Positions 25,682-34,698 of a stretch of 64,000 nt of DNA are shown here, piece by piece. The translations under genes and the position numbers were made by a program. The notes beneath the pieces are model-generated. The model ran no database searches. It saw only the letters and a list, made by a program, of their open reading frames with translations, and had not been told where the DNA came from. Position 1 is the first letter of the stretch. The number at the start of each line of letters is the position of its first letter. Location: positions 6,324,001 to 6,388,000 of the forward strand of contig JADJQZ010000001.1 of assembly GCA_016712465.1 (NCBI GenBank). Direction: 5' to 3'. Origin of the DNA: Candidatus Obscuribacter sp. GTDB lineage: Bacteria; Cyanobacteriota; Vampirovibrionia; Obscuribacterales; Obscuribacteraceae.

Positions 25682-27640
25682 TTAGCCGGGCTGACTGACC
25701 GGCACCTCGAACCAGAACTCACTACCCTTGCCCGGTGTGCTTTCCACTCCCACCCGGCCGCCGTGTTTCTTCACTATTTCCTTGCAAATGGCAAGCCCCA
25801 GACCGGTACCGCCCCTGCGCTTGCCATCGGCGCCCTCCAACTGGATGAAACGCTCAAAGAGCGAGCCTAGCTCCTCGGGTTTGATACCCGGGCCGCGGTC
25901 TTTCACGCTGAAACGCAACATGCCGGCACCACCTGAGCCCACCGCCGGAACAACGGCAAGGGTGACTGCTTTTCCTTCGGGGGAAAACTTGACGGCATTG
26001 ACCAGCAAATTCTGCAAAACCTGCACAATGCGATCTTCATCCACTGCCGCTTCCACCTGGGGCAGATCAACACTTTCCAACTTGACGCCTTGCTGCTCTG
26101 CAAAGCCTGAGACCAGCTCCAGTGAGCCCTCCACAATGCGATCAACCGGCGTGGGGCGTATTTTCAAAACCAGATTGCCTGATTCCATTTTCTCAATGTC
26201 GAGCAAGTCGTTCACCAGGCCCACCAGGCGCCCCACAGCCGAAAGAACCATCTTCGACTTACCTCGGCCCGCTTGATTCAGTTCCCCGTAGGCGCCCTGC
26301 TCCAGCATTTCCAGAAAGGTCTTCATGCTGGAAAGAGGGGTGCGAATATCGTGAGAGACCATATTGACGAAGTCCTGCTTGGCGCGCTCCATTTTGCGCC
26401 TCTCAGTGACGTCGTGAGCGACGCAAAAATAGCTGCGCTTGCCCTCTGAGTAATAGACGCTCCAGACAAAATCTTTGGAGCTGCCGTCATCACAGAGTAC
26501 CGGCACATCGCACGATTGAGACTCTGTAGAATCCTTGAGCCTCCTCAAAAACTCAGCGGTGGCTTCCTGATTGGGTTTGGGTATCAAACTCATGAGGCGC
26601 TTGCCCAGCAAATCGTCGGGCTCATAACCCCAGAGCGTCAGACTGGCGGGACTGACGGAAGTGAAAAGGAGGTTGGAATCGATGCTGAAAATAACATCGG
26701 CGGCATTTTCCACCAGCGCTGTTTCACGCTTGACGGCCTCATTCAATTCATCGGCCATGCGGTGAAAGACTCGGTCCAGTTTGCCGATTTCGTCTTTGGC
26801 CAGCATGGGCGCGGCCATGGCTTTACCCATGGTCAGCTTTTCTGTATTGGCGATAATTTGCGACATACGCCTGGTCAGATCCGAGGCAAAAATAATGGAA
26901 CCCGCCACAGCCGCCAGAGTATTAAAGCCAAGCCCGATGAAAATCCAGAGCCTGATGGGACCGCGCCGCTTATAAAGCTCCTTGTGTTCAATGCCCAGGC
27001 GGCTTTGCTCAAGAAAGCGTATTTTATAAGACCTGTCCATAAAGGAAGCGCCGTAAAGCTGGTCGCGCACTCGCTTGGCTTGAATGGCGGCATACATATT
27101 GTCGCCCTCTGCCAGAGCATCTCTGATGCCTTTGACGGAGTCAAGAAAATTGCTCACCGTTTGCTTGTATTCCATGACATTGTGCATCTGCACCGGGTCA
27201 TCTTTAACAAGAGCATCGAGGCCGGCAAAACTGCGGGGCACTTCATTGCGCATATGATCCATCTGGGCCAGGGAATCGGCGCGGCGAAAGGTAGTGAATA
27301 CAACAATTTCCATGACCAGTTGATAAACCTTGCGCTCGATGGCGCTGATCTCGTATAGCACCTCGAAAGAATGCCGCTGGTCACGCTCGGCCGCCTCTGC
27401 TTCCACCTCGAAGACTGCCAGAGTGATACTCAAGACAAACTGGATGGAAAGCGGGATAAAGACCAGCAGGATGCCCTTGGTTTTAAGCGAGAGATTATTG
27501 AGACTGAAACCCCTGAGGCTAAAGTCTTTCAGCTTGATGCGGGACGGATTCGAACTGGAATGGCCGGGCACGGACAAAAGATCTACCCCTTGTAGCTCAA
27601 CAGGCCTTTGCAATCTTCTCCTATATACCCGCAGCGGCAA
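25682..27640 (-). CDS. PAS-domain sensor histidine kinase
   Basis: 652 residues from TTG 27640; the exact start is uncertain (a GTG at 27571 is possible). Order: TM1 (~57-77), extracytoplasmic helical sensor (~80-225), TM2 (~230-250), HAMP-like linker, PAS domain (~305-420, N-A-A-D-V-I-F-S-I-D), HisKA with M-V-S-H-D-I-R-T-P-L-S-S-M (phospho-His ~437), and HATPase with N-L-L-V-N-A-V-K-F-S (N box), D-R-G-P-G-I (G1) and G-T-G-L-G-L (G2). It autophosphorylates and passes phosphate to the adjacent OmpR-type regulator. The ligand is not evident; the helical sensor is of a four-helix type. Confidence 0.92.
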   Translation of the reverse strand: MPLRVYRRRLQRPVELQGVDLLSVPGHSSSNPSRIKLKDFSLRGFSLNNLSLKTKGILLVFIPLSIQFVLSITLAVFEVEAEAAERDQRHSFEVLYEISAIERKVYQLVMEIVVFTTFRRADSLAQMDHMRNEVPRSFAGLDALVKDDPVQMHNVMEYKQTVSNFLDSVKGIRDALAEGDNMYAAIQAKRVRDQLYGASFMDRSYKIRFLEQSRLGIEHKELYKRRGPIRLWIFIGLGFNTLAAVAGSIIFASDLTRRMSQIIANTEKLTMGKAMAAPMLAKDEIGKLDRVFHRMADELNEAVKRETALVENAADVIFSIDSNLLFTSVSPASLTLWGYEPDDLLGKRLMSLIPKPNQEATAEFLRRLKDSTESQSCDVPVLCDDGSSKDFVWSVYYSEGKRSYFCVAHDVTERRKMERAKQDFVNMVSHDIRTPLSSMKTFLEMLEQGAYGELNQAGRGKSKMVLSAVGRLVGLVNDLLDIEKMESGNLVLKIRPTPVDRIVEGSLELVSGFAEQQGVKLESVDLPQVEAAVDEDRIVQVLQNLLVNAVKFSPEGKAVTLAVVPAVGSGGAGMLRFSVKDRGPGIKPEELGSLFERFIQLEGADGKRRGGTGLGLAICKEIVKKHGGRVGVESTPGKGSEFWFEVPVSQPG

Positions 27641-27789
27641 ACTAAGCCAAAACCACCCCTGTTAGTCCTCTTTATCCGACACTCAAGCAAAAATCCGACT
27701 CTGCAACAACATTGAAACTATTTGCCCTTAGTGTAGGCAGTACCCCTCACATCCACCCCATAGCATTTTCTTGTCTGAGGATAAAGACC

Positions 27790-30339
27790 ATGGGCTTACT
27801 TGGAAGAATTTTTCACGGCCGTAGAAACTGTCACAATCAACCCAGTGATTGCAGCCCCTGCGAAACCGAAACACAACCAACCTACGAAAATTGCCGCCCC
27901 GTGGGCCCCGTGCCAAGCAACAATCAGAATTGCTGGCAAAGACCCTCCGACAACCAGCGCCCCGATCGCAATCCCAGTCATCTGGAGTTCAATCAGAATC
28001 CTTATCAAGTACAGCCCCAACCGGCCCCCTACCGGCCAGGTCAGAATCAATTCAACAATCGGCAAAGTGAAGTGGCGCCGGTGGGAAACGGCACAGAGTC
28101 AGGCAATAGCCAGAGAGTCAGTGAAACTCTCGATCTCAAAACCGGCAAGCGCGGCTTCGAGAGTGCCACCCGCGTTAGCGGCGAAATCAAGCCGGAAAGC
28201 CGCTTCAACGAGAGCAATTTTATAGATGCAGCCAATCAAGCGGCCAGAGAAGGCAAACCGATTGTAATGGTGGTCGGCAATCCCGCAAACGCAGCCACCC
28301 GGGACCATCTCTCCAAGGCCTGGAGTATGCAAAATGGTCACTACGAGCAGCAAGGACGCCCTGATACCAGACGCCACTATAAAGATGAAGCCGTCTTCGT
28401 CAACATTGATCCTGCCAGAGTGAAAGAGGGCAGTCTCCTCTCCGACCTGCTCAAAGAGCAGAAGCTCGAGAAGAACAACAGCGCCACTCTCATCCTGGCT
28501 GCCCGCTCAACTTCCGACGGGGCAAGCCTTTCCGTCAGAGAACGCTTCGATCTAGCCGCCGATCCCTTCCGCCTCATCGCCGCTCACGATCAAATCAAAG
28601 CCGCCGTTAAGCCCGTGGCAGGCAGTTTCTCAGACAACAACTTACCGGCTGTGCCCGTCAAACCAGGCCAAGACGAAGCCGCACAGAAGCCCCAGGAACC
28701 ACAGGCAAAGCCCGTTATCGGCAATACCGAAGTGACGGACAATTTCTCTCCCCATAGAAACGGAGGACCGGACACGGCCGCCCTTCCGCAAAGCAATTTC
28801 GCGCCCCACCGCCCGGTCAGGTTTTCCGACGCTCTAGCAGCCCAAAAACCGGCAGTGCTCCCGGAGAAACCGGCTGCCATCGTGCCCGAAAAGCCAGCTG
28901 TGCTCCCTGAAAAACCGGCTGCCATCGTGCCCGAAAAGCCGGCTGTGCTCCCTGAGAAACCGGCTGCCATCGTGCCCGAAAAGCCGGCTGTACTCCCTGA
29001 AAAACCAGCTGTGCTCCCGGAGAAACCAGCTGCCATCGTGCCTCAAAAGCCCGCCACCCAACCGGAAAAGCCTCTCCATCTAGAGCCCTCCGACTTCGCG
29101 CCGCAACCGATTGAGACAACCCGGGAGACACCCAAGAAACCGGTAGCCGTGCCACTGGAAAAACCTGCCGCCGCCACCCCTGAAAAGCCGGCCGCAGTCG
29201 GGCCCCAGAACCAGGCTGCCGCGCCTTCTGAAAAGCCTGCCCCGGCCAAACCGGTGGAAACTGCCAATTTGCCGCCGCAAGCAAACGAAAAGCCGGCGGA
29301 AATTTCCGATAAGGAGCGAGCTGAAGCCGAAAAGCGCATCATCGCCGAAGTAGCGGATCAGATCAGAGATGGACGCATAAAGACCTTCGACCGCTTCTAC
29401 GAAAACGAGAGCATCCGTAGCGAAAGAGCCTCCCGCACCCTGGACCAGACCGGTACAAGCCAGGATAAAGCAAGAGAGATGCTCGGCTATGACGACATGA
29501 ACCTGATCAACTTCAATTCCTTCAAAAAGCAAGTTGAGGACCAGTACGGATTCTGGAACAACTTCAACAGCAGAAGTTACATCAAAAGCAAAGAGGACGT
29601 AGTATCCAACTCCAGAGATGAGCAGTGGGCCAACCTGAAGAAATTGGCAGCAGACCAGAACGATCCCAATTACAAACACAAGCAGGTGCTCTTGGCGGAG
29701 ATCGCTCGCGGTATACATCTACCTCCGAAAGAGGGAGAAAGAGTGAGCTACTACCATGACGACAGAATGGCTACGGGCAATCAAATCATTGCTCCCCGCG
29801 CCGCCTGGCAAAAACAAGCAGCTGAAACTTTAGCCGCCATAGCGGCCGACCCCAAAGCCGATCATGAAGTTGTGGCCCGCGTCTTGCCCGAGATCATGGC
29901 TAATCCCTTCATACCGGCGGAAACCAGAATTGCTGCTATGAAGGGCATGGTAGCTCTCGCTGGTGATACTACCAGCAGTTTCATGGACGTGCGCACTAAG
30001 GCTGAAAAACAAGCCGGAAACAACCTGGCAGTGGTGGGTACTCCCAGAGAAGTAGCAATCGCATCCATTCTCAAAGCCATGCACCGGGATAACAATCATT
30101 ACACCGGCAAACCCAATGCGGAAGTGCAAAAAGCCGGCATGGAAGCGCTCTTGCAACTGAAGGCCAGCGAAACTCTCATGCAACTGCACAGCCTGGGCAA
30201 GCGCTCTCCTTCCCCGGAAGTGAGACAGGCAGCCGAGGACTACAGCAAGAAAATTGCTACCGCCTCCCAACCGGACTTGCTAAAACTGGCGGAAATGGAA
30301 CTCAGAAGACAAATGCAGCCACAGGCACCGGGCAAGTAA
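27790..30339 (+). CDS. large PEKP-repeat protein with thioredoxin-like and HEAT-like regions
   Basis: 849 residues from ATG 27790, chosen because GAGGA lies eight bases upstream; the frame is open to 27712. No signal peptide. Residues ~10-50 contain five Cys among Asn/Pro/Gln. ~150-255 resembles a thioredoxin-like fold (I-V-M-V-V-G-N strand, A-V-F-V-N-I-D strand, A-T-L-I-L-A strand) but lacks a C-x-x-C. ~353-425 is an array of P-E-K-P-A repeats and Pro-rich sequence continues to ~505. The rest (~515-849) is helical, with a HEAT-like end (~680-840). Function unknown; it looks like a scaffold with a flexible proline spacer. A secreted TPR protein follows. Confidence 0.75.
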   Translation: MGLLGRIFHGRRNCHNQPSDCSPCETETQPTYENCRPVGPVPSNNQNCWQRPSDNQRPDRNPSHLEFNQNPYQVQPQPAPYRPGQNQFNNRQSEVAPVGNGTESGNSQRVSETLDLKTGKRGFESATRVSGEIKPESRFNESNFIDAANQAAREGKPIVMVVGNPANAATRDHLSKAWSMQNGHYEQQGRPDTRRHYKDEAVFVNIDPARVKEGSLLSDLLKEQKLEKNNSATLILAARSTSDGASLSVRERFDLAADPFRLIAAHDQIKAAVKPVAGSFSDNNLPAVPVKPGQDEAAQKPQEPQAKPVIGNTEVTDNFSPHRNGGPDTAALPQSNFAPHRPVRFSDALAAQKPAVLPEKPAAIVPEKPAVLPEKPAAIVPEKPAVLPEKPAAIVPEKPAVLPEKPAVLPEKPAAIVPQKPATQPEKPLHLEPSDFAPQPIETTRETPKKPVAVPLEKPAAATPEKPAAVGPQNQAAAPSEKPAPAKPVETANLPPQANEKPAEISDKERAEAEKRIIAEVADQIRDGRIKTFDRFYENESIRSERASRTLDQTGTSQDKAREMLGYDDMNLINFNSFKKQVEDQYGFWNNFNSRSYIKSKEDVVSNSRDEQWANLKKLAADQNDPNYKHKQVLLAEIARGIHLPPKEGERVSYYHDDRMATGNQIIAPRAAWQKQAAETLAAIAADPKADHEVVARVLPEIMANPFIPAETRIAAMKGMVALAGDTTSSFMDVRTKAEKQAGNNLAVVGTPREVAIASILKAMHRDNNHYTGKPNAEVQKAGMEALLQLKASETLMQLHSLGKRSPSPEVRQAAEDYSKKIATASQPDLLKLAEMELRRQMQPQAPGK
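28846..29060 (+). repeat. tandem repeat encoding PEKPA(V/A) units
   Basis: Near-identical units coding K-P-A-V-L-P-E / K-P-A-A-I-V-P-E alternate about ten times. Nucleotide identity between copies is high, so the array probably expands and contracts. All unit lengths are multiples of three, so the frame is kept. Confidence 0.9.
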
Positions 30340-30433
30340 TCGGTAGATACATCGCTTGCATCTCGTCGAACGTCACACTTGGCTTCCAGTGACGGCACTT
30401 GCCAGGCCGCTTGCTTTGGGAGAGACTAATGCC

Positions 30434-31345
30434 ATGTCGAAATGTCGCTTCCGTCTTTCCTTTGTTTCCGCCCTGCTGGCCCTGGCCTGTGGCAGCAACG
30501 GCGCCCTGGCTCAGCCGGCTGATTTTCTGGACGATTATTACGAAAACAGACTGAAGCCGGCGGAATTCAAACGCACCATCAAAGATCTCAACGCCCAGGT
30601 AGAAAAAGCACCGCAAGATTTCAACCTGCGCATGAAACGCGGCTATGTGCAAGCCTTTGCCAGACACTGGGAGGCTGCCCTCGGCGATTTCACCGCCGCC
30701 AATAAAATTTCACCCAGCCGCTATGAACCGATAAGAGCGCAAGCCTGGCTAATGGCCAGTATGAATCGCCTCAAGAACGCTCTCACTCTCTACAATCAAG
30801 CCATCGAGATGGCCCCTAAGAACGGCAAACTCTACTTTGAGCGCGGTCTGGTGCAAGCCAACATACCGAATTTTCCAGCCTCCATTGAAGACTCCGATAG
30901 AGCCATAGCCCTGGGCTACAAAGAACGAAACGTCTACATTCAGAAGGCCAAGTCCACTTTCTATGAAGGTGACGCCGAGAAAGCCGTCAAAATTCTTGAT
31001 TCCATTCCAGGCGGAAAACAACCACAAAAACGCGAGTACGACTTAAAGACCGACTTTCTTCTGGTGCTGGGTCGCTACGATGAGGCTCTCAAAACAGCAG
31101 AGAAACGCCTGGCCATTCCACCTGCGAATGTTGGTGCCCTGCTGAAAGTAGCGGAGTGCCAGATCAAACTGAAGCGCTACAAAGACGCCCTGGCCAATCT
31201 CACAAAGGCAATCGCCTTGCATCCCACCACCGCCGACCCCTTTATACGAAGGGCCGCTGTCTATCGCAAATTGGGCATGAATAGCCAGGCCGAAGCCGAT
31301 CAAAAAATGGTGGAAAAAATAAATAGTAAACGTCATGACCTTTGA
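30434..31345 (+). CDS. secreted TPR protein
   Basis: 303 residues from ATG 30434; the open frame upstream to 30356 lacks a ribosome site. Signal peptide ~1-26 (hydrophobic core ending G-A-L-A-Q), likely cut by signal peptidase I. An alternative lipobox reading at L-A-L-A-C is weaker. The mature part consists of TPR-like helix pairs, for example A-L-T-L-Y-N-Q-A-I-E-M-A-P-K-N-G-K-L-Y and Y-K-D-A-L-A-N-L-T-K-A-I-A-L-H-P. It probably acts as a periplasmic or surface adaptor. It follows the PEKP-repeat gene by 94 bases on the same strand. Confidence 0.8.
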   Translation: MSKCRFRLSFVSALLALACGSNGALAQPADFLDDYYENRLKPAEFKRTIKDLNAQVEKAPQDFNLRMKRGYVQAFARHWEAALGDFTAANKISPSRYEPIRAQAWLMASMNRLKNALTLYNQAIEMAPKNGKLYFERGLVQANIPNFPASIEDSDRAIALGYKERNVYIQKAKSTFYEGDAEKAVKILDSIPGGKQPQKREYDLKTDFLLVLGRYDEALKTAEKRLAIPPANVGALLKVAECQIKLKRYKDALANLTKAIALHPTTADPFIRRAAVYRKLGMNSQAEADQKMVEKINSKRHDL

Positions 31346-31980
31346 TGCTGCAAGAAAGTTGCAACAATCAAGCCTTACTATGTAGCCATGAAGAGAAACG
31401 CACACCGCTCTTCAAATGTTTTTCTGAGGGGGTAGCTGAAGGGGAGTAGTCCTTATCCTTAGGGATAACGGCTCTCCTCTTTCAGTCATTTAAGGGCTTG
31501 CAAGCAATACGTGCCACGGAAAGTATGAGACGAGTATTACAAATACAGCCGCCCCGACCGCCTCATGTTCACATGCTATTCACAGAAATCTCGCCGGAAA
31601 AGACAGAAAAACAGTAACCGGCTGACAGAGGGCAATGCCAGTGCCAGCGGGCACTTACAGCTTTCCAAAAGCTGCGCTAACTAGCGTGATATGAGTTTGG
31701 CGAAGTTGCCTTCACAAATGATGCAAATACTTCTTTTAGAGGCGAATCGACGCTAGATTCGGGAATTGTCTTTCACCTTCATTTTCTCCCGGAATCCCCA
31801 ACCAAAATACTAAAAACCCCCGTCCTTCCACCTTCAGCCTTGCTTCCCAAAGCCATCACGTCACAGGTAACAAGCGACGACGATGTCCGGAGCATCCTAA
31901 CTTCCTCGAACTGCCCTCCAGCGGATGAGCCAAGACCATCGGCTGGATGCAGTTCACCTATTGATGAAATGGAGAGCACT
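31346..31980. other. gap with an imperfect hairpin
   Basis: 635 bases without a convincing gene. An imperfect inverted repeat around 31437-31485 (core TTATCC...GGATAA, flanked by AGGGGAG and CTCTCCTC) ends in CTCTTTC. It may terminate the TPR gene. The remainder presumably carries the promoter of the YqhA-family gene. Confidence 0.4.
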
Positions 31981-32574
31981 ATGACCACTCCCCAAACCCA
32001 GCCCGAAACGGCACCAAACCCGCCGCCTCAGCCTGAGAAGACGAAGCTCCTGGACAGGATGATCTTCGAGACTCGCTGGGTGCTCTATCCCATGAACGCC
32101 GGACTGATGGTGGCATTGACCATCTACCTGCTCAAGTTCCTCTACCAGGTGTTCATCCTTCTCGGTCATGCACCGGCATTGATCACCACTACTTCCGCCG
32201 AACACGATCACGAACTACTGGTGATCATCGTCAGTCTTCTGGACCAGGCCATGATCTGCTCCCTGCTGATCATGACCATCGTGGGCGGTCACCAGATATA
32301 TGTACGTCGCTTCCAGGAGCAACTGTCCAATCAGGGACCTTACTGGCTGCGCCGCGTCGACACCATTGTGCTGAAGGTTAAGCTGGGGCTTGCCTTCACC
32401 GGTGTCTCCAGTGTGGTGATCTTGAAAGACTGCATCAGTTCCGCGGTCGTACCCACGCAAGTCTGGGTGACACACGTGGTCATCCACGCCGTCTTCCTCG
32501 GTACCACGCTTGTCACTGCCATCGTCTGGCGCATCATGCACCCCCACGACAGCCAGGATAAGAGCGCTAAGTAA
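31981..32574 (+). CDS. YqhA/UPF0114 family membrane protein
   Basis: 197 residues from ATG 31981, chosen because GGAGAG lies just upstream; in-frame codons back to 31840 are open but poor. After a Pro/Thr-rich cytoplasmic N-terminus the pattern matches YqhA: T-R-W-V-L-Y-P (~33), a helix with K-F-L-Y-Q-V, L-L-D-Q-A-M-I-C-S-L-L-I helix, D-T-I-V-L-K-V-K-L-G, G-V-S-S-V-V-I-L-K-D, and a last helix opening H-V-V-I-H-A-V-F-L. Four membrane helices. E. coli YqhA has no settled biochemical role. A second, diverged family member lies at 60645-61358. A strong terminator follows. Confidence 0.8.
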   Translation: MTTPQTQPETAPNPPPQPEKTKLLDRMIFETRWVLYPMNAGLMVALTIYLLKFLYQVFILLGHAPALITTTSAEHDHELLVIIVSLLDQAMICSLLIMTIVGGHQIYVRRFQEQLSNQGPYWLRRVDTIVLKVKLGLAFTGVSSVVILKDCISSAVVPTQVWVTHVVIHAVFLGTTLVTAIVWRIMHPHDSQDKSAK

Positions 32575-32605
32575 CGGTCCGGTGAAAGACAACTAGCAAT
32601 TTTGA

Positions 32606-32640
32606 GAGCGGACCGGCCTTCCCGGCTGGTCCGCTCCTTT
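32606..32640 (+). terminator. terminator of the YqhA-family gene
   Basis: 13-bp nearly perfect stem (32606-32618 with 32624-32636), 5-base loop, then CTTTT. Confidence 0.88.
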
Positions 32641-32757
32641 TGGGAAATTCCGAGGCATGCAAGAAATTATGCGCATTGACTCACAATAAATCGTACCCGC
32701 AAGAAATAGTTGCCTCAGATAAAATCGTACCCCTTAGCATCCTCGTTAAGGGGCGAA

Positions 32758-34220
32758 ATGATGAGGCTGAACATGACGATTCAAGCGAGGCAAGAGCTAT
32801 TGGAGGTGTTGCGGATGCAGTACCCCAGTGCCGGACCGGAGGAGCGGAAGCGCATTCTGACTGGATTTGTTGAGGCAACAGGGTATTCCAGGAAGCATGC
32901 GATTTCATTACTCAACAAAAAGACTGAACAAAGCCGCAAGAGGTTGGGGCGCCGCTCCAGGATTGGCAAGGATGTGCTCTTGGCGCTGATAGAGGTCTGG
33001 CATTTGTCCAACCGTATTTGCTCCAAACGCCTGGTTCCCTTTCTGCCGGATCTTGTCCAGGAACTCGAAAGAGCCCAAGCGCTGCAACTGACTGCCGAAG
33101 AACGGAGCCAATTGCTTGCCCTCAGTGCCTCAAGCGTCGACAGACTTTTAAAGGGCGAAAGGCGAAAATATGAGCGAAGCCGCAGCACAACCAAGCGCTC
33201 GTCTTTAGTTCGCTCTAAGGTGAAAGTGCGAACTTTCACAGAATGGAGTGACGTGACGCCCGGATTCTTTGAAATTGATACCGTCGCGCATTGCTCCAGA
33301 GACGTCAGTGGACGATACCTTTCAACCTTAAACATGACGGACATCGCCACCTGCTGGACCGAGCCGATTGCACTAACAAGGAAAGGTTCGATAGAAGTCA
33401 TAGCAGCGCTGGAGAAGGTGCTCGAAGTACTGCCCTTTCCGCTGAAAGGACTCGATTCCGATAATGGTAGTGAGTTCATGAATGAAGACTTTGTCAAATG
33501 GTGTGAGCTGAAAAGACTGACCTTTACACGGTCCCGCGAGTACAAGAAAAACGACCAGGCCTGGATAGAAGAAAAGAACGGTTCAGTGGTAAGAAAGCTT
33601 GTTGGGAAGAGTCGATACGAAGGAAAGAAGGCTGGCGGATTCTCAATGAGTACTACTCAGTGGCTCGGCTCTACATCAATTTTTTTCAGCCAACGCAGAA
33701 GTTGCTATTCAAACATCGGAAAGGCTCTAAAACATACAGAAAATATGACAGAGCTAGAACTCCATATCAACGAGTTTTAGAGAGTGCCCATGTCTCAGAG
33801 CAGGATAAGAATGAACTGAGGCGGCTCAAAGAAGGTTTAAGCATGGTCCGACTCAAGAAGGAACTGGAACGGCTCGGAGCCGATCTGCGGAAACTTGCGG
33901 TGGATAGCCCGGACCCTCTTGTGGCCGCCGCCGTAGCACAACGAATTGCGACTCACAAGTTCATCCGAGAGTCTAATCAACGCGCACATTCTCTTACCGA
34001 GTTACAACCGATGCAAAGAAACCGCTTCGAAGCAGAGCTTCGGCGCACAATTCAGGCCTTGCCGGGAGGAACGCTGATTTCAGCTAAGGACTTTCTCGAA
34101 ACTGCTAAACGTTCTACCGTTGATAGTGCCCTGATGCGCTTGCTTAAAGACGGAAGTATAACGAGGATAGGTTGGGGTCAATACCAAATACCAGAACATG
34201 CGTTACCTGTTGAGTGCTAA
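32758..34220 (+). pseudogene. DDE integrase-type transposase, frameshifted
   Basis: The first part (ATG 32758 to about 33635) has an N-terminal helix-turn-helix region and the catalytic core: F-F-E-I-D-T-V (first Asp), G-L-D-S-D-N-G-S-E-F (second Asp) and D-Q-A-W-I-E-E-K-N (Glu). At about 33631-33637 the frame is lost. With one base added it continues as R-I-L-N-E-Y-Y-S-V-A-R-L-Y-I-N-F-F-Q-P-T in the frame that runs to 34220. The C-terminal part is a helical domain of ~185 residues. The whole protein would be about 487 residues. All three catalytic residues precede the shift. Programmed frameshifting is unlikely because no slippery run is present; mutation or sequencing error is more likely. 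Confidence 0.85.
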
Positions 34221-34254
34221 CAGCAGCTAAAGCTGCTATTAACCCTCAACAGGT
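34205..34254 (+). terminator. hairpin after the transposase stop, inside the IS
   Basis: Nested inverted repeat: ACCTGTTGAG/CTCAACAGGT outside and AGCAGC/GCTGCT inside, beginning within the last codons. No long T-run follows. It could end the transposase transcript or block read-in. Confidence 0.5.
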
Positions 34255-34351
34255 TTCACTTTAATGACTACCCCAATAATAATCGCCTTCGGTACGATTC
34301 TTTCTGACGCAACAGTTGGCCTCGGGTACGGATTTAATTTGACGCAATACG

Positions 34352-34698
34352 TTATGGATAATTTCGTTCAAACCTTGCAATGCGGCCGAGAATGAATGAA
34401 AAACGAGAGAATTTCGCTCGCGCCCCAGGTTTTAAAAACAGACCAACCAGCCTTGAAGACCGGCAACGCTCCTCAAATTCATTCAAAACCCCTGGTCTAC
34501 CCATACATATAGTTGTCGAGAAGTGATCTCCGCGAGAAATGGCATCCCAAGAGGTGGTCACTAGTGAGCCGGGTTCGTTTCCATGTCGTATTTTTCACTT
34601 TAACCAGGCTCAAACAGCTCTACAATCAGTATTCTAGTGATTTTTCCCAATGCAGCTGCTGAGGTTGTGAAGTTTCTATTGTTGCTTAGATCAAGCAG
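34352..34698. other. gap between the two insertion sequences
   Basis: 347 bases without a gene. The TTATG target duplicate of the first IS is at 34352-34356. The far end of the IS1380-like element should lie in the second half, but I could not find a matching inverted repeat near 36160-36540. Confidence 0.4.

Larger units (their letters stand above)
32672..34351 (+). mobile_element. insertion sequence, 1680 bp, with inverted ends and TTATG target duplication
   Basis: The left end (32672-32733) and the reverse complement of the right end (34351-34291) align along about 60 bases. Both carry two copies of an A-A-T-C(C)-G-T-A-C-C motif, an internal repeat that probably binds transposase. The outermost 11 bases read CGCATTGACTC and CGTATTGCGTC. 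The direct repeat TTATG flanks both ends (32667-32671 and 34352-34356), fitting a 5-bp duplication. It encodes one DDE (integrase-type) transposase, now frameshifted. Family is rve-type, of the ISNCY/IS1202-like kind; exact placement needs a database. Confidence 0.85.
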
